64,000 nucleotides of DNA from Catenulispora sp. GP43. Lineage in GTDB: Bacteria; Actinomycetota; Actinomycetes; Streptomycetales; Catenulisporaceae. The translations under genes and the position numbers were made by a program. The notes under the pieces are model-generated. The model was not told where the DNA came from. It saw only the letters and a list, made by a program, of their open reading frames with translations, and ran no database searches. Below, in pieces: positions 49,288-58,247 of this stretch (position 1 is its first letter; each line of letters opens with the position of its first letter). The DNA is taken from assembly GCF_041260665.1 (NCBI RefSeq), contig NZ_JBGCCT010000011.1, forward strand, positions 186,001 through 250,000, written 5' to 3'.

Positions 49288-51306
49288 CTAGCGCAGCTCC
49301 GCCATCGTGATCAGCCGGATCGCGGCGTCGGACCACGCGTCGAACGCCGCACGCCCCGGGGCCGGGCCGAGCGTGCGATTCAGGCCTCGAAGATCCGCGC
49401 CGCAGCGCCCGAGCCCGGCGGAGTCAAGGCGGTCGGCCGTCGTGTCCAGGCGCGTCCCGAACGACTGCGGCAGATGCCGCGCGCCACGGTGCACCATCTC
49501 GGCGAGGAGTTCGAAGGCGCTCTCGATGGCCGCGGTGAGCGGGTCGGGGACCAGGGCGGCGCCGTCGTCGAGGTCCTTGGACCCGTCGCCCGCCGCCAGA
49601 TCGGGCACCACGACGCGCCCCTCGGCCACCACCGCGATCGGGGTCAGCACCAGACCGCCACGGCCGCGCCGCACGGTGGCCGACACGTAGCGCGGCTCGC
49701 GGTGCAGCGCGTCGGCGAGGGCGTCGAGCGCGCCGGGGGCGACGGAGCGGTGCTCGGAGACGATCCGCGCGGTACCACCGGCCGCGCCGTGCACCACCGC
49801 GGTCAGCCGCTGGCTGCCGGGCTCGTACCAGAGGTGTTCGACCTCTGCGACCTCCACCACCCGCACGTCCTCGGCGTCGACCCGCGGCCGCACCAGGCGC
49901 GGCGGCAGCCGGTCGAACTCGGCGGCCAGCGCGTCGAGGTCGCGGGCCAGCAGCGTGCCGGGCAGGTGGCTCCAGGCGCCGCCGGACTGGCTGACGGTGG
50001 TGCGTGCGACCCGGTTCACGGCCAGGCGCAGCCGGCGGTCGGCGCGCCGGTGCGCGGTCTCGGTCACGACGTTGCCGCCGGCCAGCACGCCCACTGTGCT
50101 CCCGGCCAGCCGCCGCCCGACCAGGTCGGCACCGGTCGCGGCGCCCTGGTACCGGCCGTCGAGGGTGAGCACGACGCCCGCGGCCGGATCGGCCAGGAAC
50201 ACCAGGGCCCTGCGATCCCCGCCGACCGCCTGCACCCGGCAGCCGAGCGCGGTCAGCCGGAGCCGTCGCAGCGCCACCTCGGCCGCCTCCTCGGTCCCGA
50301 GGACGCGGGAGCGGGGCTGGCCGACCGAAGAGCCGGCGACGCGGGCCCGGGCGACGAGTTCGGCCAGCAGGTCGGCGACGAGCACCTGCTGATGCCGCGC
50401 CGCGCGATCGGCGTGCGCGGCGAGCTGGTCGGACAAGTCCTCGGCGGCGAGCAGAGGCCAGCGCAGGTTCGCCGCCTCGAGATCGCGGCGGACGCGCGCC
50501 AGGCGCGGGGTGAAGCCAGCGGCCAGGTTGGAGACGCCGGTGAGGAAGACGTCGGCGGCGAGCTCGACGGCCGAGGCGAGTGCGTCGGGGCCGGCTTTCT
50601 GAACGTCATCGGTGCTCGCGGCGGGACCATCGGCCACGTCGGGCGATGCTGCTAGGTCGTCGACATCGGCACCGGTTTCGCCGGTGTCCGCACCCCCGAC
50701 CGCGAAGTGCCGATCCCCCGGCTCCCCCGACTCCTTCGTCCAGGCGTGCCAAGCCCATACCGCGAGCGCCACCGCTTCCTTCGTGTCGCGTACGTCGCTG
50801 CGCGCGTAGGCCAGGTCGTGGGGCACCAGAAAGCGCACCGAGCAGTTCGGGAGCTCTACCCACGGAACCGGTTCGCGGGCCGTCGGCGGGTGGACGCGAG
50901 CCAGGTAGCCGGCGGCGAAGCGGCGGCGGGCTGTGGCATAGCTGCGTTTGCCGAGGAGGGCTTCCAGCTCGTCGTCGGTGAACTCGGCGGGCGACCATTC
51001 CTCGCCGTCGTCCGGGCCGTCCGCGGCCGTGGTCTGGTGAGCGGTCTGGTACGCCAGCACCACCGCGACCACGTGGCGGCAGGCGCCGACCGCGCCGCAG
51101 GTGCAGTCAGCCGCTTCCAAACCGCCGGGGTGCAGTGCGCAGACGACGCCGTCGGGGAACGTGCCGCGGACCGCTTCGGCGTCCTCGGCGACGGCCGGGC
51201 CGGTGCCGGCCGCGACCTCCTTCGCCGCGCGCTTGTACAGGCCGCGGTTGGTCAAGGAGACGAGGGCGTCCTCGGTGAGGGCGAGCAGGTCCGCGCGAGG
51301 GGTCAC
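49288..51306 (-). CDS. SWIM zinc-finger protein (YehQ-like), last gene of the MoxR/VWA/DUF4132 operon
   Basis: This 672-residue protein has a SWIM zinc motif close to its N-terminus: Cys68, Cys70, Cys76 and His78 in DCTCGAVGACRHVVAVVLAY (CxCx5CxH). SWIM domains bind DNA or proteins. The long remainder is alpha/beta with no enzyme signature that I can name (RVLGTEEAAEVALRRLRLTA, GSQRLTAVVHGAAGGTARIV). E. coli YehQ, by family knowledge, is the SWIM member of an equivalent locus. GTG 51306 overlaps the VWA stop (GTGA). It is the distal member of a seven-gene coupled run; a 91-bp gap separates it from the PAS gene stop, convergent. Confidence 0.9.
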   Translation of the reverse strand: MTPRADLLALTEDALVSLTNRGLYKRAAKEVAAGTGPAVAEDAEAVRGTFPDGVVCALHPGGLEAADCTCGAVGACRHVVAVVLAYQTAHQTTAADGPDDGEEWSPAEFTDDELEALLGKRSYATARRRFAAGYLARVHPPTAREPVPWVELPNCSVRFLVPHDLAYARSDVRDTKEAVALAVWAWHAWTKESGEPGDRHFAVGGADTGETGADVDDLAASPDVADGPAASTDDVQKAGPDALASAVELAADVFLTGVSNLAAGFTPRLARVRRDLEAANLRWPLLAAEDLSDQLAAHADRAARHQQVLVADLLAELVARARVAGSSVGQPRSRVLGTEEAAEVALRRLRLTALGCRVQAVGGDRRALVFLADPAAGVVLTLDGRYQGAATGADLVGRRLAGSTVGVLAGGNVVTETAHRRADRRLRLAVNRVARTTVSQSGGAWSHLPGTLLARDLDALAAEFDRLPPRLVRPRVDAEDVRVVEVAEVEHLWYEPGSQRLTAVVHGAAGGTARIVSEHRSVAPGALDALADALHREPRYVSATVRRGRGGLVLTPIAVVAEGRVVVPDLAAGDGSKDLDDGAALVPDPLTAAIESAFELLAEMVHRGARHLPQSFGTRLDTTADRLDSAGLGRCGADLRGLNRTLGPAPGRAAFDAWSDAAIRLITMAELR

Positions 51307-52472
51307 GAGTTCACCGCCTCGGCCACGAACGCCGCCAGCTCGCCCGGGGTCATGGCGCCGACGAAGGCGCCGAGGTCCGCGAGGCGTTCGCCCAGGTCGC
51401 GGTTGAATGCGGGGTTGGCGTCCTCGTCGAGGGCGCACAGGGCCAGGAAGCGGCCGCCCTGCTCGATCAGGGAGCGGGCGCCGCGCAGCAGGCCCGCCTC
51501 GCTGCCACCTTCGTAGAGGTCTGATATCAGGGCCACGATGGTGCGGCGCGGGTTGGCGACCAGTTCGCCGGCATAGGCCACCGCGCGGGAGATGTCGGTG
51601 CCGCCGCCGAGCTGGACCTTCATCAGGAGCTCCACCGGATCGGTGACGCCGCTGGTCAGGTCCACCACCGAGGTGTCGAACGCGACCAGGTGGGTGCGCA
51701 CGCCCGGCAGGCCCCACAGACAGGCGGCCGTCACCGCCGAGTGGATCACCGAGGAGACCATCGATCCGGACTGGTCCACCAGCAGGATCACCTGCCAGTT
51801 GTCGACGTGGCGGCGCGAGCGGGTGAAAAAGTGCGCGTCCTCTATATAGAGCTTGCGTTCCTCCGGCTGGTAGTGGCCGAGGTTGCCGCGCAGCGTGCGC
51901 TTCACGTCGAAGTTCCGCGCCAGCCTGACCTGCGACGGCCGGCGCAGCCGGGTGCCGGAGAACGAGGCGCGCACCTCGGTGGCCAGTTTGCGCATCAGCT
52001 CCTCGACCACCGCCGCGACCAGCTTGCGGGCCAGTTCCAGCACCCTGGGGTCCATCAGGTGCTTGGTCCGCAGCACCGCCTTCAGCAGCGCCGGGCTCGG
52101 CTCGACCCGCTCCAGCACCTTCGGGTCGGTGACGATGTCATGGATCTGATACCGGTCCACGGCATCGCGGGTCAGCCGCTCGACCGTCTCCTTCGGGAAC
52201 AGCTTCGTGATCCCGTCGAGCCAGTCGACGGTGGTGAGCACCGAGTCCCCGCTGCCGCCGGGGCCCTTCGGCCCGCCCTTGGATCCGGCGCCGCCCTTGC
52301 GGACACCTCGCGCCGCCAGCTCGTCGTCCCGGCCGTACAGCCAGTCCAGCGCCGCGTCCCGCGAGGCGTTGCCGCCGCTGAGCGGCATGCCCCCGGAAGC
52401 CGGGGCGCCGAGGATCATCCGCCAGCGCTCCAGCGCCGCCGTCGTCTCAGGATCCTGGGAAACCTCGTTCAC
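51303..52472 (-). CDS. Von Willebrand factor A domain protein (YehP-like)
   Basis: This 389-residue protein has a helical N-terminal half (about 1-220; VDWLDGITKLFPKETVERLT, HLMDPRVLELARKLVAAVVE) and a C-terminal VWA domain with a full MIDAS: DQSGSM (Asp233, Ser235, Ser237), the Thr in GGGTDISRAV, and the Asp in LISDLYEGG. A Gly-rich linker (GGAGSKGGPKGPGGSG) lies at 60-75. VWA proteins work with MoxR AAA+ ATPases to insert metal or remodel partners; the MoxR gene is two genes upstream. GTG 52472 overlaps the DUF5682 stop (GTGA), so the two are coupled. It probably acts as the metal-dependent adaptor of the complex. Confidence 0.92.
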   Translation of the reverse strand: MNEVSQDPETTAALERWRMILGAPASGGMPLSGGNASRDAALDWLYGRDDELAARGVRKGGAGSKGGPKGPGGSGDSVLTTVDWLDGITKLFPKETVERLTRDAVDRYQIHDIVTDPKVLERVEPSPALLKAVLRTKHLMDPRVLELARKLVAAVVEELMRKLATEVRASFSGTRLRRPSQVRLARNFDVKRTLRGNLGHYQPEERKLYIEDAHFFTRSRRHVDNWQVILLVDQSGSMVSSVIHSAVTAACLWGLPGVRTHLVAFDTSVVDLTSGVTDPVELLMKVQLGGGTDISRAVAYAGELVANPRRTIVALISDLYEGGSEAGLLRGARSLIEQGGRFLALCALDEDANPAFNRDLGERLADLGAFVGAMTPGELAAFVAEAVNS

Positions 52473-54835
52473 CGGACCAGCCCCTCCCGCTCCAGGACGG
52501 CCTGCACATGGCTGTCCAGTTCCCGTCCCCGGGCCAAGGCCACCGGATCGTCGATCCCGGTCCGGATCATCGACCACGCGGAGTCCTGGACCCCGTGCAA
52601 CACCAGCACCTGGCCGGCGATCGTCTCGCGCTCCCGCGGCGGGAAGTACCCGAACGCCTGCCGCAGGGCGGGCAGGGCGACCAGCAGGTCCCGATCGGTC
52701 ATCGCCGTCACGAGATCGTCCAGCACCGCCAGCACCGAGGCCTCCTCCAGGCACTGCTCCCGCGCCAGCGCGAACAGTCCGCCCAGCCAGTCCCCGAGGC
52801 TCGCCGGAGTGCCGGCGGCCCGGATCGTGCGCTCGGCGTCCGGCGGCGGCGTACCGAGCGACCAGGCGAAGCCGAACGCGGCGCCGCGCAGGTCCGGCGG
52901 AGCCTGCGCGTTGTCCGCGATGCGCGCCATGACCTCCAGCGCGCGCGCCGTGTCCAGGCCGAGCGCGGCGGCCGCGTGCCTGACCGCGTCACGCACCGCG
53001 CGCACAGCGGCGATCCGGCGCGGCTGGGCCGGCGATCCCGCGGGCCCCGGCACCGATTCGACCAGCCACAACAGCCGGTCCACGGACGCGCCGATGACCG
53101 TCCCCAGCGTCTCGGACTGCTGGGCCGCGAGCAGCTGGTCGTGCCGCCACAGGCCGAGCACGGCCGCCAGCACCTCCCCCAGCGGCTCGACCTCGTAGCC
53201 GGCGCCGACGGACTGCGCCAGCGAGCCCAGGACCTCCTCCGACAGGTCCTCGATCCCGCACAGCACCGCGTCGAAGAGCGCCTGCGCGGCCGTCTCCAGG
53301 CTCCCGCCGGCCTGCACCCGCTCCCCGAGCCGGGCCCGCGCCGCCAGCTCGACCGTCGGGCCGTAGCCGCCGGCCTCGATCAGCGCGGCCAGCCGGTCCG
53401 GGTCGGCGCTGATCCGCCACTCCTCGGTGAACGTGCTGTCCTCGGCGGCCGGATCCGGGCCCGAGAGGCGGTCGTGGCCGGGGACGCGCAGGACCCTGAG
53501 ACGGTGCAGCAGCCGCGAGGCTTCCCGCTCGGCCGGGACGGTCAGATCGAGCGTCACCGCGTCCCTGCCCGCCAGCCCGTGCCGCTCCAGCTCGGCTTCG
53601 GCGTCGTGCACGAGCGGCGGCAGCGGGGTGTCCGGATGCAGGCGTCCGACGCGGTCGCCGGACAGCGCCGCGACCATCTCCACGACGGCCGGATGCGTCC
53701 CCGGGGCCAGCACCCGGCGCCCGGTCCACGGCAGCGGCTGGTCCAGCGCCTCGGAGACCAGCGCCGAGACCAGGCCGTCGAGCAGGTCGGCGCGGGCCGG
53801 CTGCCGGTGGCCGCGCACGGCCGCCAGGCCCTCGCCGTTGGCCCGCGCCGCGATGAGGTCGGCGGTCGAGACCCGCTGGCTGCGCTCGCGCAGCCGCCGC
53901 ACGACTTCCTCGGTCAGCGCCGCGGCCGCCGCGCTCGGTCCCAGCTCCCACAGCCGCTGGTAGTAGCCGGGGGACGGCATGCCGGACTGGTAGCCGTCGA
54001 AGGCGTCCAGGCGCTTGAACGAGTACGGGACGAGGTAGCTGACGGCGGACTCGACGGGCACCGGCTCGGGCTCCGGCCACGCGGCTTCCCCGGGCTCGCC
54101 CGCGAGCCGCAGCAGCGCCGGCCGGTGGAATCCACCGCACACCACCAGGACCGGCCGGTCAGGGCTCTGCCGCAGTGCCGCCGAGATCCATCGGGCCATG
54201 TACCGCTCGCGGATCTCGTCGGACGTCGGCTCGGCCGGCCCCGGCCCCGATCCCGATCCCGGTCCCGGTCCGCGATCGGCGTCCGAGGCCGTCCGGACCA
54301 GGTCGAAATACGTGTTCAGGCGCTCGGCCAACTCGGCCGGCGGCGTGTGCCCGGCCTCGATCTCCGCGATGTGGTCCCACAGCGTGTCGATGTTGTCCAT
54401 CCCGAACCGCCGGCACAGCTCGTCCACGGTCTGGGTGAACCGCAACTCGGCGTCGGCGTACCGGTTGGTCAGCGTCGAGAACGCCGGGTGCCAGGCCGGC
54501 AGGTCGATGAAGCGCACCTCGGCGCCGGCCCGCGTGCCCTCGGCCAGCGCGACCCACTCCGGCGAGTACTCGCAGAACGGCGACCACGATCCGCGCGCGA
54601 ACGAGCCGTCCCGCACCGAGGTGAACACCGCGACCGGCAGCTCGTGGCCCAGCAGGAACTCCCCGATCCGGTCGTTCATGTCCGACGGGCCCTCGATGAG
54701 CACGTGCGCCGGACGCAGCCGCTCGATCGCCTCGCGGACCAGCCCCGCGCACGCCGGGCTGTGGTGCCGGACGCCCACGATGGTGAGGTTGGTGAGGTCG
54801 GCGAGGTTCCCGACCGCCTTCTCAGGGCCCGCCAT
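52469..54835 (-). CDS. DUF5682 family protein (YehM-like)
   Basis: This 788-residue protein begins with the conserved VGVRHHSPACAGLVREAIER (from residue 20) and HVLIEGPSDMNDRIGEFLLG, then FCEYSPEWVALAEGTRAGAE and a long helical remainder that includes VLVVCGGFHRPALLRL. The N-terminal fold is like TraB/ChaN-type (Tiki-like) proteins, but no known catalytic site is assigned. It is the largest non-DUF4132 member of the operon. A Gly/Pro repeat (GPGSGSGPGP, near 204-213) breaks the N-terminal domain. ATG 54835 overlaps the MoxR stop by one base (TGATG), and the stop overlaps the VWA start. Confidence 0.9.
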   Translation of the reverse strand: MAGPEKAVGNLADLTNLTIVGVRHHSPACAGLVREAIERLRPAHVLIEGPSDMNDRIGEFLLGHELPVAVFTSVRDGSFARGSWSPFCEYSPEWVALAEGTRAGAEVRFIDLPAWHPAFSTLTNRYADAELRFTQTVDELCRRFGMDNIDTLWDHIAEIEAGHTPPAELAERLNTYFDLVRTASDADRGPGPGSGSGPGPAEPTSDEIRERYMARWISAALRQSPDRPVLVVCGGFHRPALLRLAGEPGEAAWPEPEPVPVESAVSYLVPYSFKRLDAFDGYQSGMPSPGYYQRLWELGPSAAAAALTEEVVRRLRERSQRVSTADLIAARANGEGLAAVRGHRQPARADLLDGLVSALVSEALDQPLPWTGRRVLAPGTHPAVVEMVAALSGDRVGRLHPDTPLPPLVHDAEAELERHGLAGRDAVTLDLTVPAEREASRLLHRLRVLRVPGHDRLSGPDPAAEDSTFTEEWRISADPDRLAALIEAGGYGPTVELAARARLGERVQAGGSLETAAQALFDAVLCGIEDLSEEVLGSLAQSVGAGYEVEPLGEVLAAVLGLWRHDQLLAAQQSETLGTVIGASVDRLLWLVESVPGPAGSPAQPRRIAAVRAVRDAVRHAAAALGLDTARALEVMARIADNAQAPPDLRGAAFGFAWSLGTPPPDAERTIRAAGTPASLGDWLGGLFALAREQCLEEASVLAVLDDLVTAMTDRDLLVALPALRQAFGYFPPRERETIAGQVLVLHGVQDSAWSMIRTGIDDPVALARGRELDSHVQAVLEREGLVR

Positions 54836-55980
54836 CAGCCGGGCAGCCGGTGCCGCGCGTCGTAGAACTCCTGCCACTGGTCGCCCTTGCGGCGCTGCGC
54901 GTGCTGCTCCAGGTACGTGCGCAGCTTGGCCAGATCGTCGTTGTTGTCCTTGGCCGCGGTCCCGGCCAGGCACTCCACGATGTCCGCGGCCGACCCCGCG
55001 TCGCCGCGCAGGAACCAGCCGCGCAGACCCACCGCGTGCGCCACCGACACCGCCTCGGCCGTGCTCATCACCGACGACAGCCGCTCCATCGCGTCGCCGC
55101 GCTCCGTCTTGCCCTCACGCAGTTCGCGGAACGCGGTGACCAGCACCTCCAGCACGTCGCGGCGCGGCGGCACCGTGACGCCGGACCCGTGCAACAGCTG
55201 TGTCGCCTCCTGCTCGACCAGCGCGAGCTCGGTGGCGAAGTCGGTGATCGCGAACACCGTCTCGAAGTTGAAGCGCCGCTTGAGGGCCGCGCTCATCTCG
55301 TTCACCCCGCGGTCCCGGGTGTTCGCCGTCGCGATGACGTTGAACCCCTCGCGCGCGAAGACCAGCGCGTCCTCGCCGGTGAGCTCCGGGACCGCCATCA
55401 CCCGGTCCGACAGCGGCGAGAGCAGGCAGTCCTGCACCTCCAGCGGGCAGCGCGTGATCTCCTCGAACCGCACCACCCGGCCCTCGGTCATGCCCCGGTA
55501 CAGCGGCGCCGGCACCAGCGACTTGGTCGAGGGGCCCTCGGCGACCAGCAGCGCGTAGTTCCACGAGTACTTGATCTGGTCCTCGGTGGTGGCCGCGCCG
55601 CCCTGCACGGTGAGCGTCGAGTCGCCGCTGACCGCCGCGGCCAGCAGCTCCGACAGCAGCGACTTGGCCGTGCCCGGCTCGCCGACCAGCATCAGGCCTC
55701 TGCTGGTGGCCAGCGACACCAGCGCGCGGTCGATCAGCGAGGGGTCGCCGACGAACTTGCGGGTGATCCCGGCCGGCTCGTCGCCGAGGATGAAGCGCCG
55801 CGCCGCGCGCAGGCTCAGCGCCCAACCCGGCGGCCGCTCGCCCTGATCGTCGGCGGCCAGCCGGGCCAGCTCCTCGGCGTAGCGGACCTCGGCGGCCGGG
55901 CGCTGGACGCGCTTGCCGTCCGCGGCCGGGCCGGCGGAGGACTGCGCCGCGGCCGTCCCGGCGGTGTGCTTGGCGCTCAC
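54835..55980 (-). CDS. MoxR-type AAA+ ATPase (YehL-like)
   Basis: This 381-residue ATPase has Walker A GEPGTAKS (100-107), Walker B VVRFEEIT (169-176), sensor 1 FNVIATANTRDRG (near 215-227), the MoxR insert QIKYSWNYALLVAEGP, and an Arg-finger-like NEMSAALKRRFNFET. An Ala/Gly-rich leader of about 30 residues precedes it. MoxR ATPases form rings and act with VWA partners as chaperones or to activate metal enzymes. GTG 55980 overlaps the DUF4132 stop, and its own stop overlaps the DUF5682 start by one base. It is the only obvious energy source of the operon. Confidence 0.94.
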   Translation of the reverse strand: MSAKHTAGTAAAQSSAGPAADGKRVQRPAAEVRYAEELARLAADDQGERPPGWALSLRAARRFILGDEPAGITRKFVGDPSLIDRALVSLATSRGLMLVGEPGTAKSLLSELLAAAVSGDSTLTVQGGAATTEDQIKYSWNYALLVAEGPSTKSLVPAPLYRGMTEGRVVRFEEITRCPLEVQDCLLSPLSDRVMAVPELTGEDALVFAREGFNVIATANTRDRGVNEMSAALKRRFNFETVFAITDFATELALVEQEATQLLHGSGVTVPPRRDVLEVLVTAFRELREGKTERGDAMERLSSVMSTAEAVSVAHAVGLRGWFLRGDAGSAADIVECLAGTAAKDNNDDLAKLRTYLEQHAQRRKGDQWQEFYDARHRLPG

Positions 55981-58247
55981 TGTGCGGTCACCTCGGTCAG
56001 ATCGCGGAGTATTTCGGATGCGGTCACAGGGTCGAGTGTGCCGAACGGGTCCGACCGCCCGGGAAGGGGGCGGTGGCCCAGCGGCAGCGCGTGGCGGTCG
56101 TAGTCGGGGTCTTCTTCGGTCGCGCTCAGCCAGACCGCTTTGATCGCCTGGTAGGACGACTGCGCGGCGGCGCCGGCCGCCAAGCCCGGTTCGAGCTCCA
56201 TCACCACGCACCGTCCCTCGCCGACCGGCCGGAGCAGCCGCGACCACAGCCGGTCGGCGCCGATCGGACCGCGCCGCCATCCGCGCGACGCCAGCGCGTC
56301 GAACTTCGCGGGGCCGAAATGGACCACGCCCAAACCATGCGAGCCGGAGACTGCGTCCGGGCAGATGTACGTTCGCACGAGGTGCTTGCCCGCGAGTTCC
56401 TCAGCGTTCAGCGCCAGCGGCGGACGTCCCAACTGGTCGAACGGCTGCAGGATCTCGTAGTCGGAGAACACCTCGGACCACCGTCCCAGCGCCGGACCGA
56501 GGTCCACCGGATGCACGACGCCGATCAGAGCGTCCTCGGGGACTTCGTAGTGCGCGTCGTCGACGTCTGCGAAGCTCAGGTCCTCGGCGACACGGAACGA
56601 CCCGATCAGCCGGCCGTCCACGGCGTACACCCCCCACACCAGCCGCCGCACGAGCCGGCCGAGCACCAGATGGCGGACCAGGTACGAGGCGAACTCCTGC
56701 GGGATCCAGCGGCGGCGCTCCAGCATCGCTCGTTCCAGCCGCAGGGCCTGCTCCTGCGCGCCGACCCGGGCCTGCGTCCTCAGCGTGGAGAACTGCTGAT
56801 AGGCGGCGGGAGCCAGTTCGGGGTCGTCGCGCTTGCCGGGCTTGGGCAAGGTTCGCAACAGCGCACCGCTCTCGTCGGTGACGACCGGCCGCAGCAGCTC
56901 GTCGAAGGACACGTCGAAACGGCGTCTGCCGTAGTCCAGCCGGACGGTCCCCTCGGCGCTCAGGCCCGAGGTCGGGACCAAGCGGTCGGCGAGGCGGTCC
57001 GCGGACAGGTCCATGGACTGCGCGAAATCGTCGAACGTGGCCTGCGCCTTGCGCTTGGTCCTGGGCGTCCACGAACGGCGGGCGAAGCCGTACAACGCGA
57101 CGAGCGCGCGGTCGCCACCGATCGCGGCGAGGGTGTCGAAGCCGTCGTAGACGTCATCGGTCCTCGACTGGCCGTACCAGTCGCGGATCAGCCGTTCCAG
57201 TCGCGCGACCGTGCTTTCGTCGCCAAAGGTCCCGAGGGCACCGAACACCCAGCGTTCCTTGTCGGGAGCGCCCTCCTGGTCCCAGCCGTCGTACAGAGCG
57301 CCGACGAACTGCGCGAGCGAAGACGGATCGCAGAGCTCTTTGACGATCTCCAAGCCGGGATAAGGCGCATCCGACTTGGAGAACATCAGCATCTCCACGA
57401 CCGCCTGTGCGGCATCGGGAGGAAGCGTGGTCTCGCGATCCTTCAAACGGATCTCGGGCAGCCGCTCTGCGCGCGCCCACTGCGGCGCCTCCGGAACGGT
57501 CCGGGGATAGGTCTCGAAGCCGAGATCCGCCAGTACCTCCTTCATCGCGGTACCCACGTCCTCGCCGTACGCCCGCTGCGCGATCCCGACGACGTCCACA
57601 CCATCCGCTTCCAGCAGCCGAAGCGCGGACACCGTGTTCTGCCGCAGCTTGCCGGGCTTGCCCAGGGCCGTCGGCACGAGACCCCGCACCGCGGCTTCGG
57701 GATGGCGCCGGAGCCAGGCGACGGCGTGGGGCCGCATGGAACGCAGGCGCGCGAAGCCGTCCGCCATGATCGCCGCGATCTCGGCACTCGCGAACGGCTG
57801 GAGTAGCTGGGCGCGCACGGCCGGGAGCCGCGAGACGGACAGCACGGCCGGGAGCGCGAGGGTCTCGTACTTCGCGACGAAGGTCCGGGCCCGGTTGGTG
57901 ACCTGGCGGATCGGCGGCTGCCAGGCCGGGAGTGCCGCACGGACCAACCCGTCAGGGGCGTACGCGGCGAAGTAGGCGGCGAGATGTTCGTCCGCGGTGC
58001 CGTCGAGGATCTCCGGCAGGACCGCCTCCCACCCCTGCTCCGGAGTCCAGCCCGCCCCGTGGGCGGTGAGCCAGTCCTCGCGTTCGCCGGGCAGCCAGAC
58101 GACCTCGACAGTCGCCGGCGGCACCAGCCCCTCGACCACGACCGGCTTGCCGCGTTTGCGCTTCTTGTCGCGCCACGGCGGGGCGGCCAGGAGCTCGGGC
58201 AGGATTTCGGGCAGGAGCTCGGGCAGGGCTGCGATCCCCGCGGTCAT
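55977..58247 (-). CDS. DUF4132 protein 3 (MolR/YehI-like), N-terminally short
   Basis: This 756-residue protein has the DUF4132 core: MDLSADRLADRLVPTSGLSA, VRLDYGRRRFDVSFDELLRP, LPKPGKRDDPELAPAAYQQF, RLERAMLERRRWIPQEFASY, LVRRLVWGVYAVDGRLIGSF, GVVHPVDLGPALGRWSEVFS, YEILQPFDQLGRP. HEAT-like helices precede it (VAWLRRHPEAAVRGLVPTAL). It starts at the point corresponding to about residue 350 of the next paralogue (LPELLAAPPWRDKKRKRGKP aligns with IPDILVQPPWSDPKAKRPKP), so it lacks their N-terminal third. It ends SEILRDLTEVTAQ like its paralogues. ATG 58247 overlaps the stop of paralogue 2 (ATGA). The function of DUF4132 is unknown; E. coli MolR/YehI belong to the same family. Confidence 0.9.
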   Translation of the reverse strand: MTAGIAALPELLPEILPELLAAPPWRDKKRKRGKPVVVEGLVPPATVEVVWLPGEREDWLTAHGAGWTPEQGWEAVLPEILDGTADEHLAAYFAAYAPDGLVRAALPAWQPPIRQVTNRARTFVAKYETLALPAVLSVSRLPAVRAQLLQPFASAEIAAIMADGFARLRSMRPHAVAWLRRHPEAAVRGLVPTALGKPGKLRQNTVSALRLLEADGVDVVGIAQRAYGEDVGTAMKEVLADLGFETYPRTVPEAPQWARAERLPEIRLKDRETTLPPDAAQAVVEMLMFSKSDAPYPGLEIVKELCDPSSLAQFVGALYDGWDQEGAPDKERWVFGALGTFGDESTVARLERLIRDWYGQSRTDDVYDGFDTLAAIGGDRALVALYGFARRSWTPRTKRKAQATFDDFAQSMDLSADRLADRLVPTSGLSAEGTVRLDYGRRRFDVSFDELLRPVVTDESGALLRTLPKPGKRDDPELAPAAYQQFSTLRTQARVGAQEQALRLERAMLERRRWIPQEFASYLVRHLVLGRLVRRLVWGVYAVDGRLIGSFRVAEDLSFADVDDAHYEVPEDALIGVVHPVDLGPALGRWSEVFSDYEILQPFDQLGRPPLALNAEELAGKHLVRTYICPDAVSGSHGLGVVHFGPAKFDALASRGWRRGPIGADRLWSRLLRPVGEGRCVVMELEPGLAAGAAAQSSYQAIKAVWLSATEEDPDYDRHALPLGHRPLPGRSDPFGTLDPVTASEILRDLTEVTAQ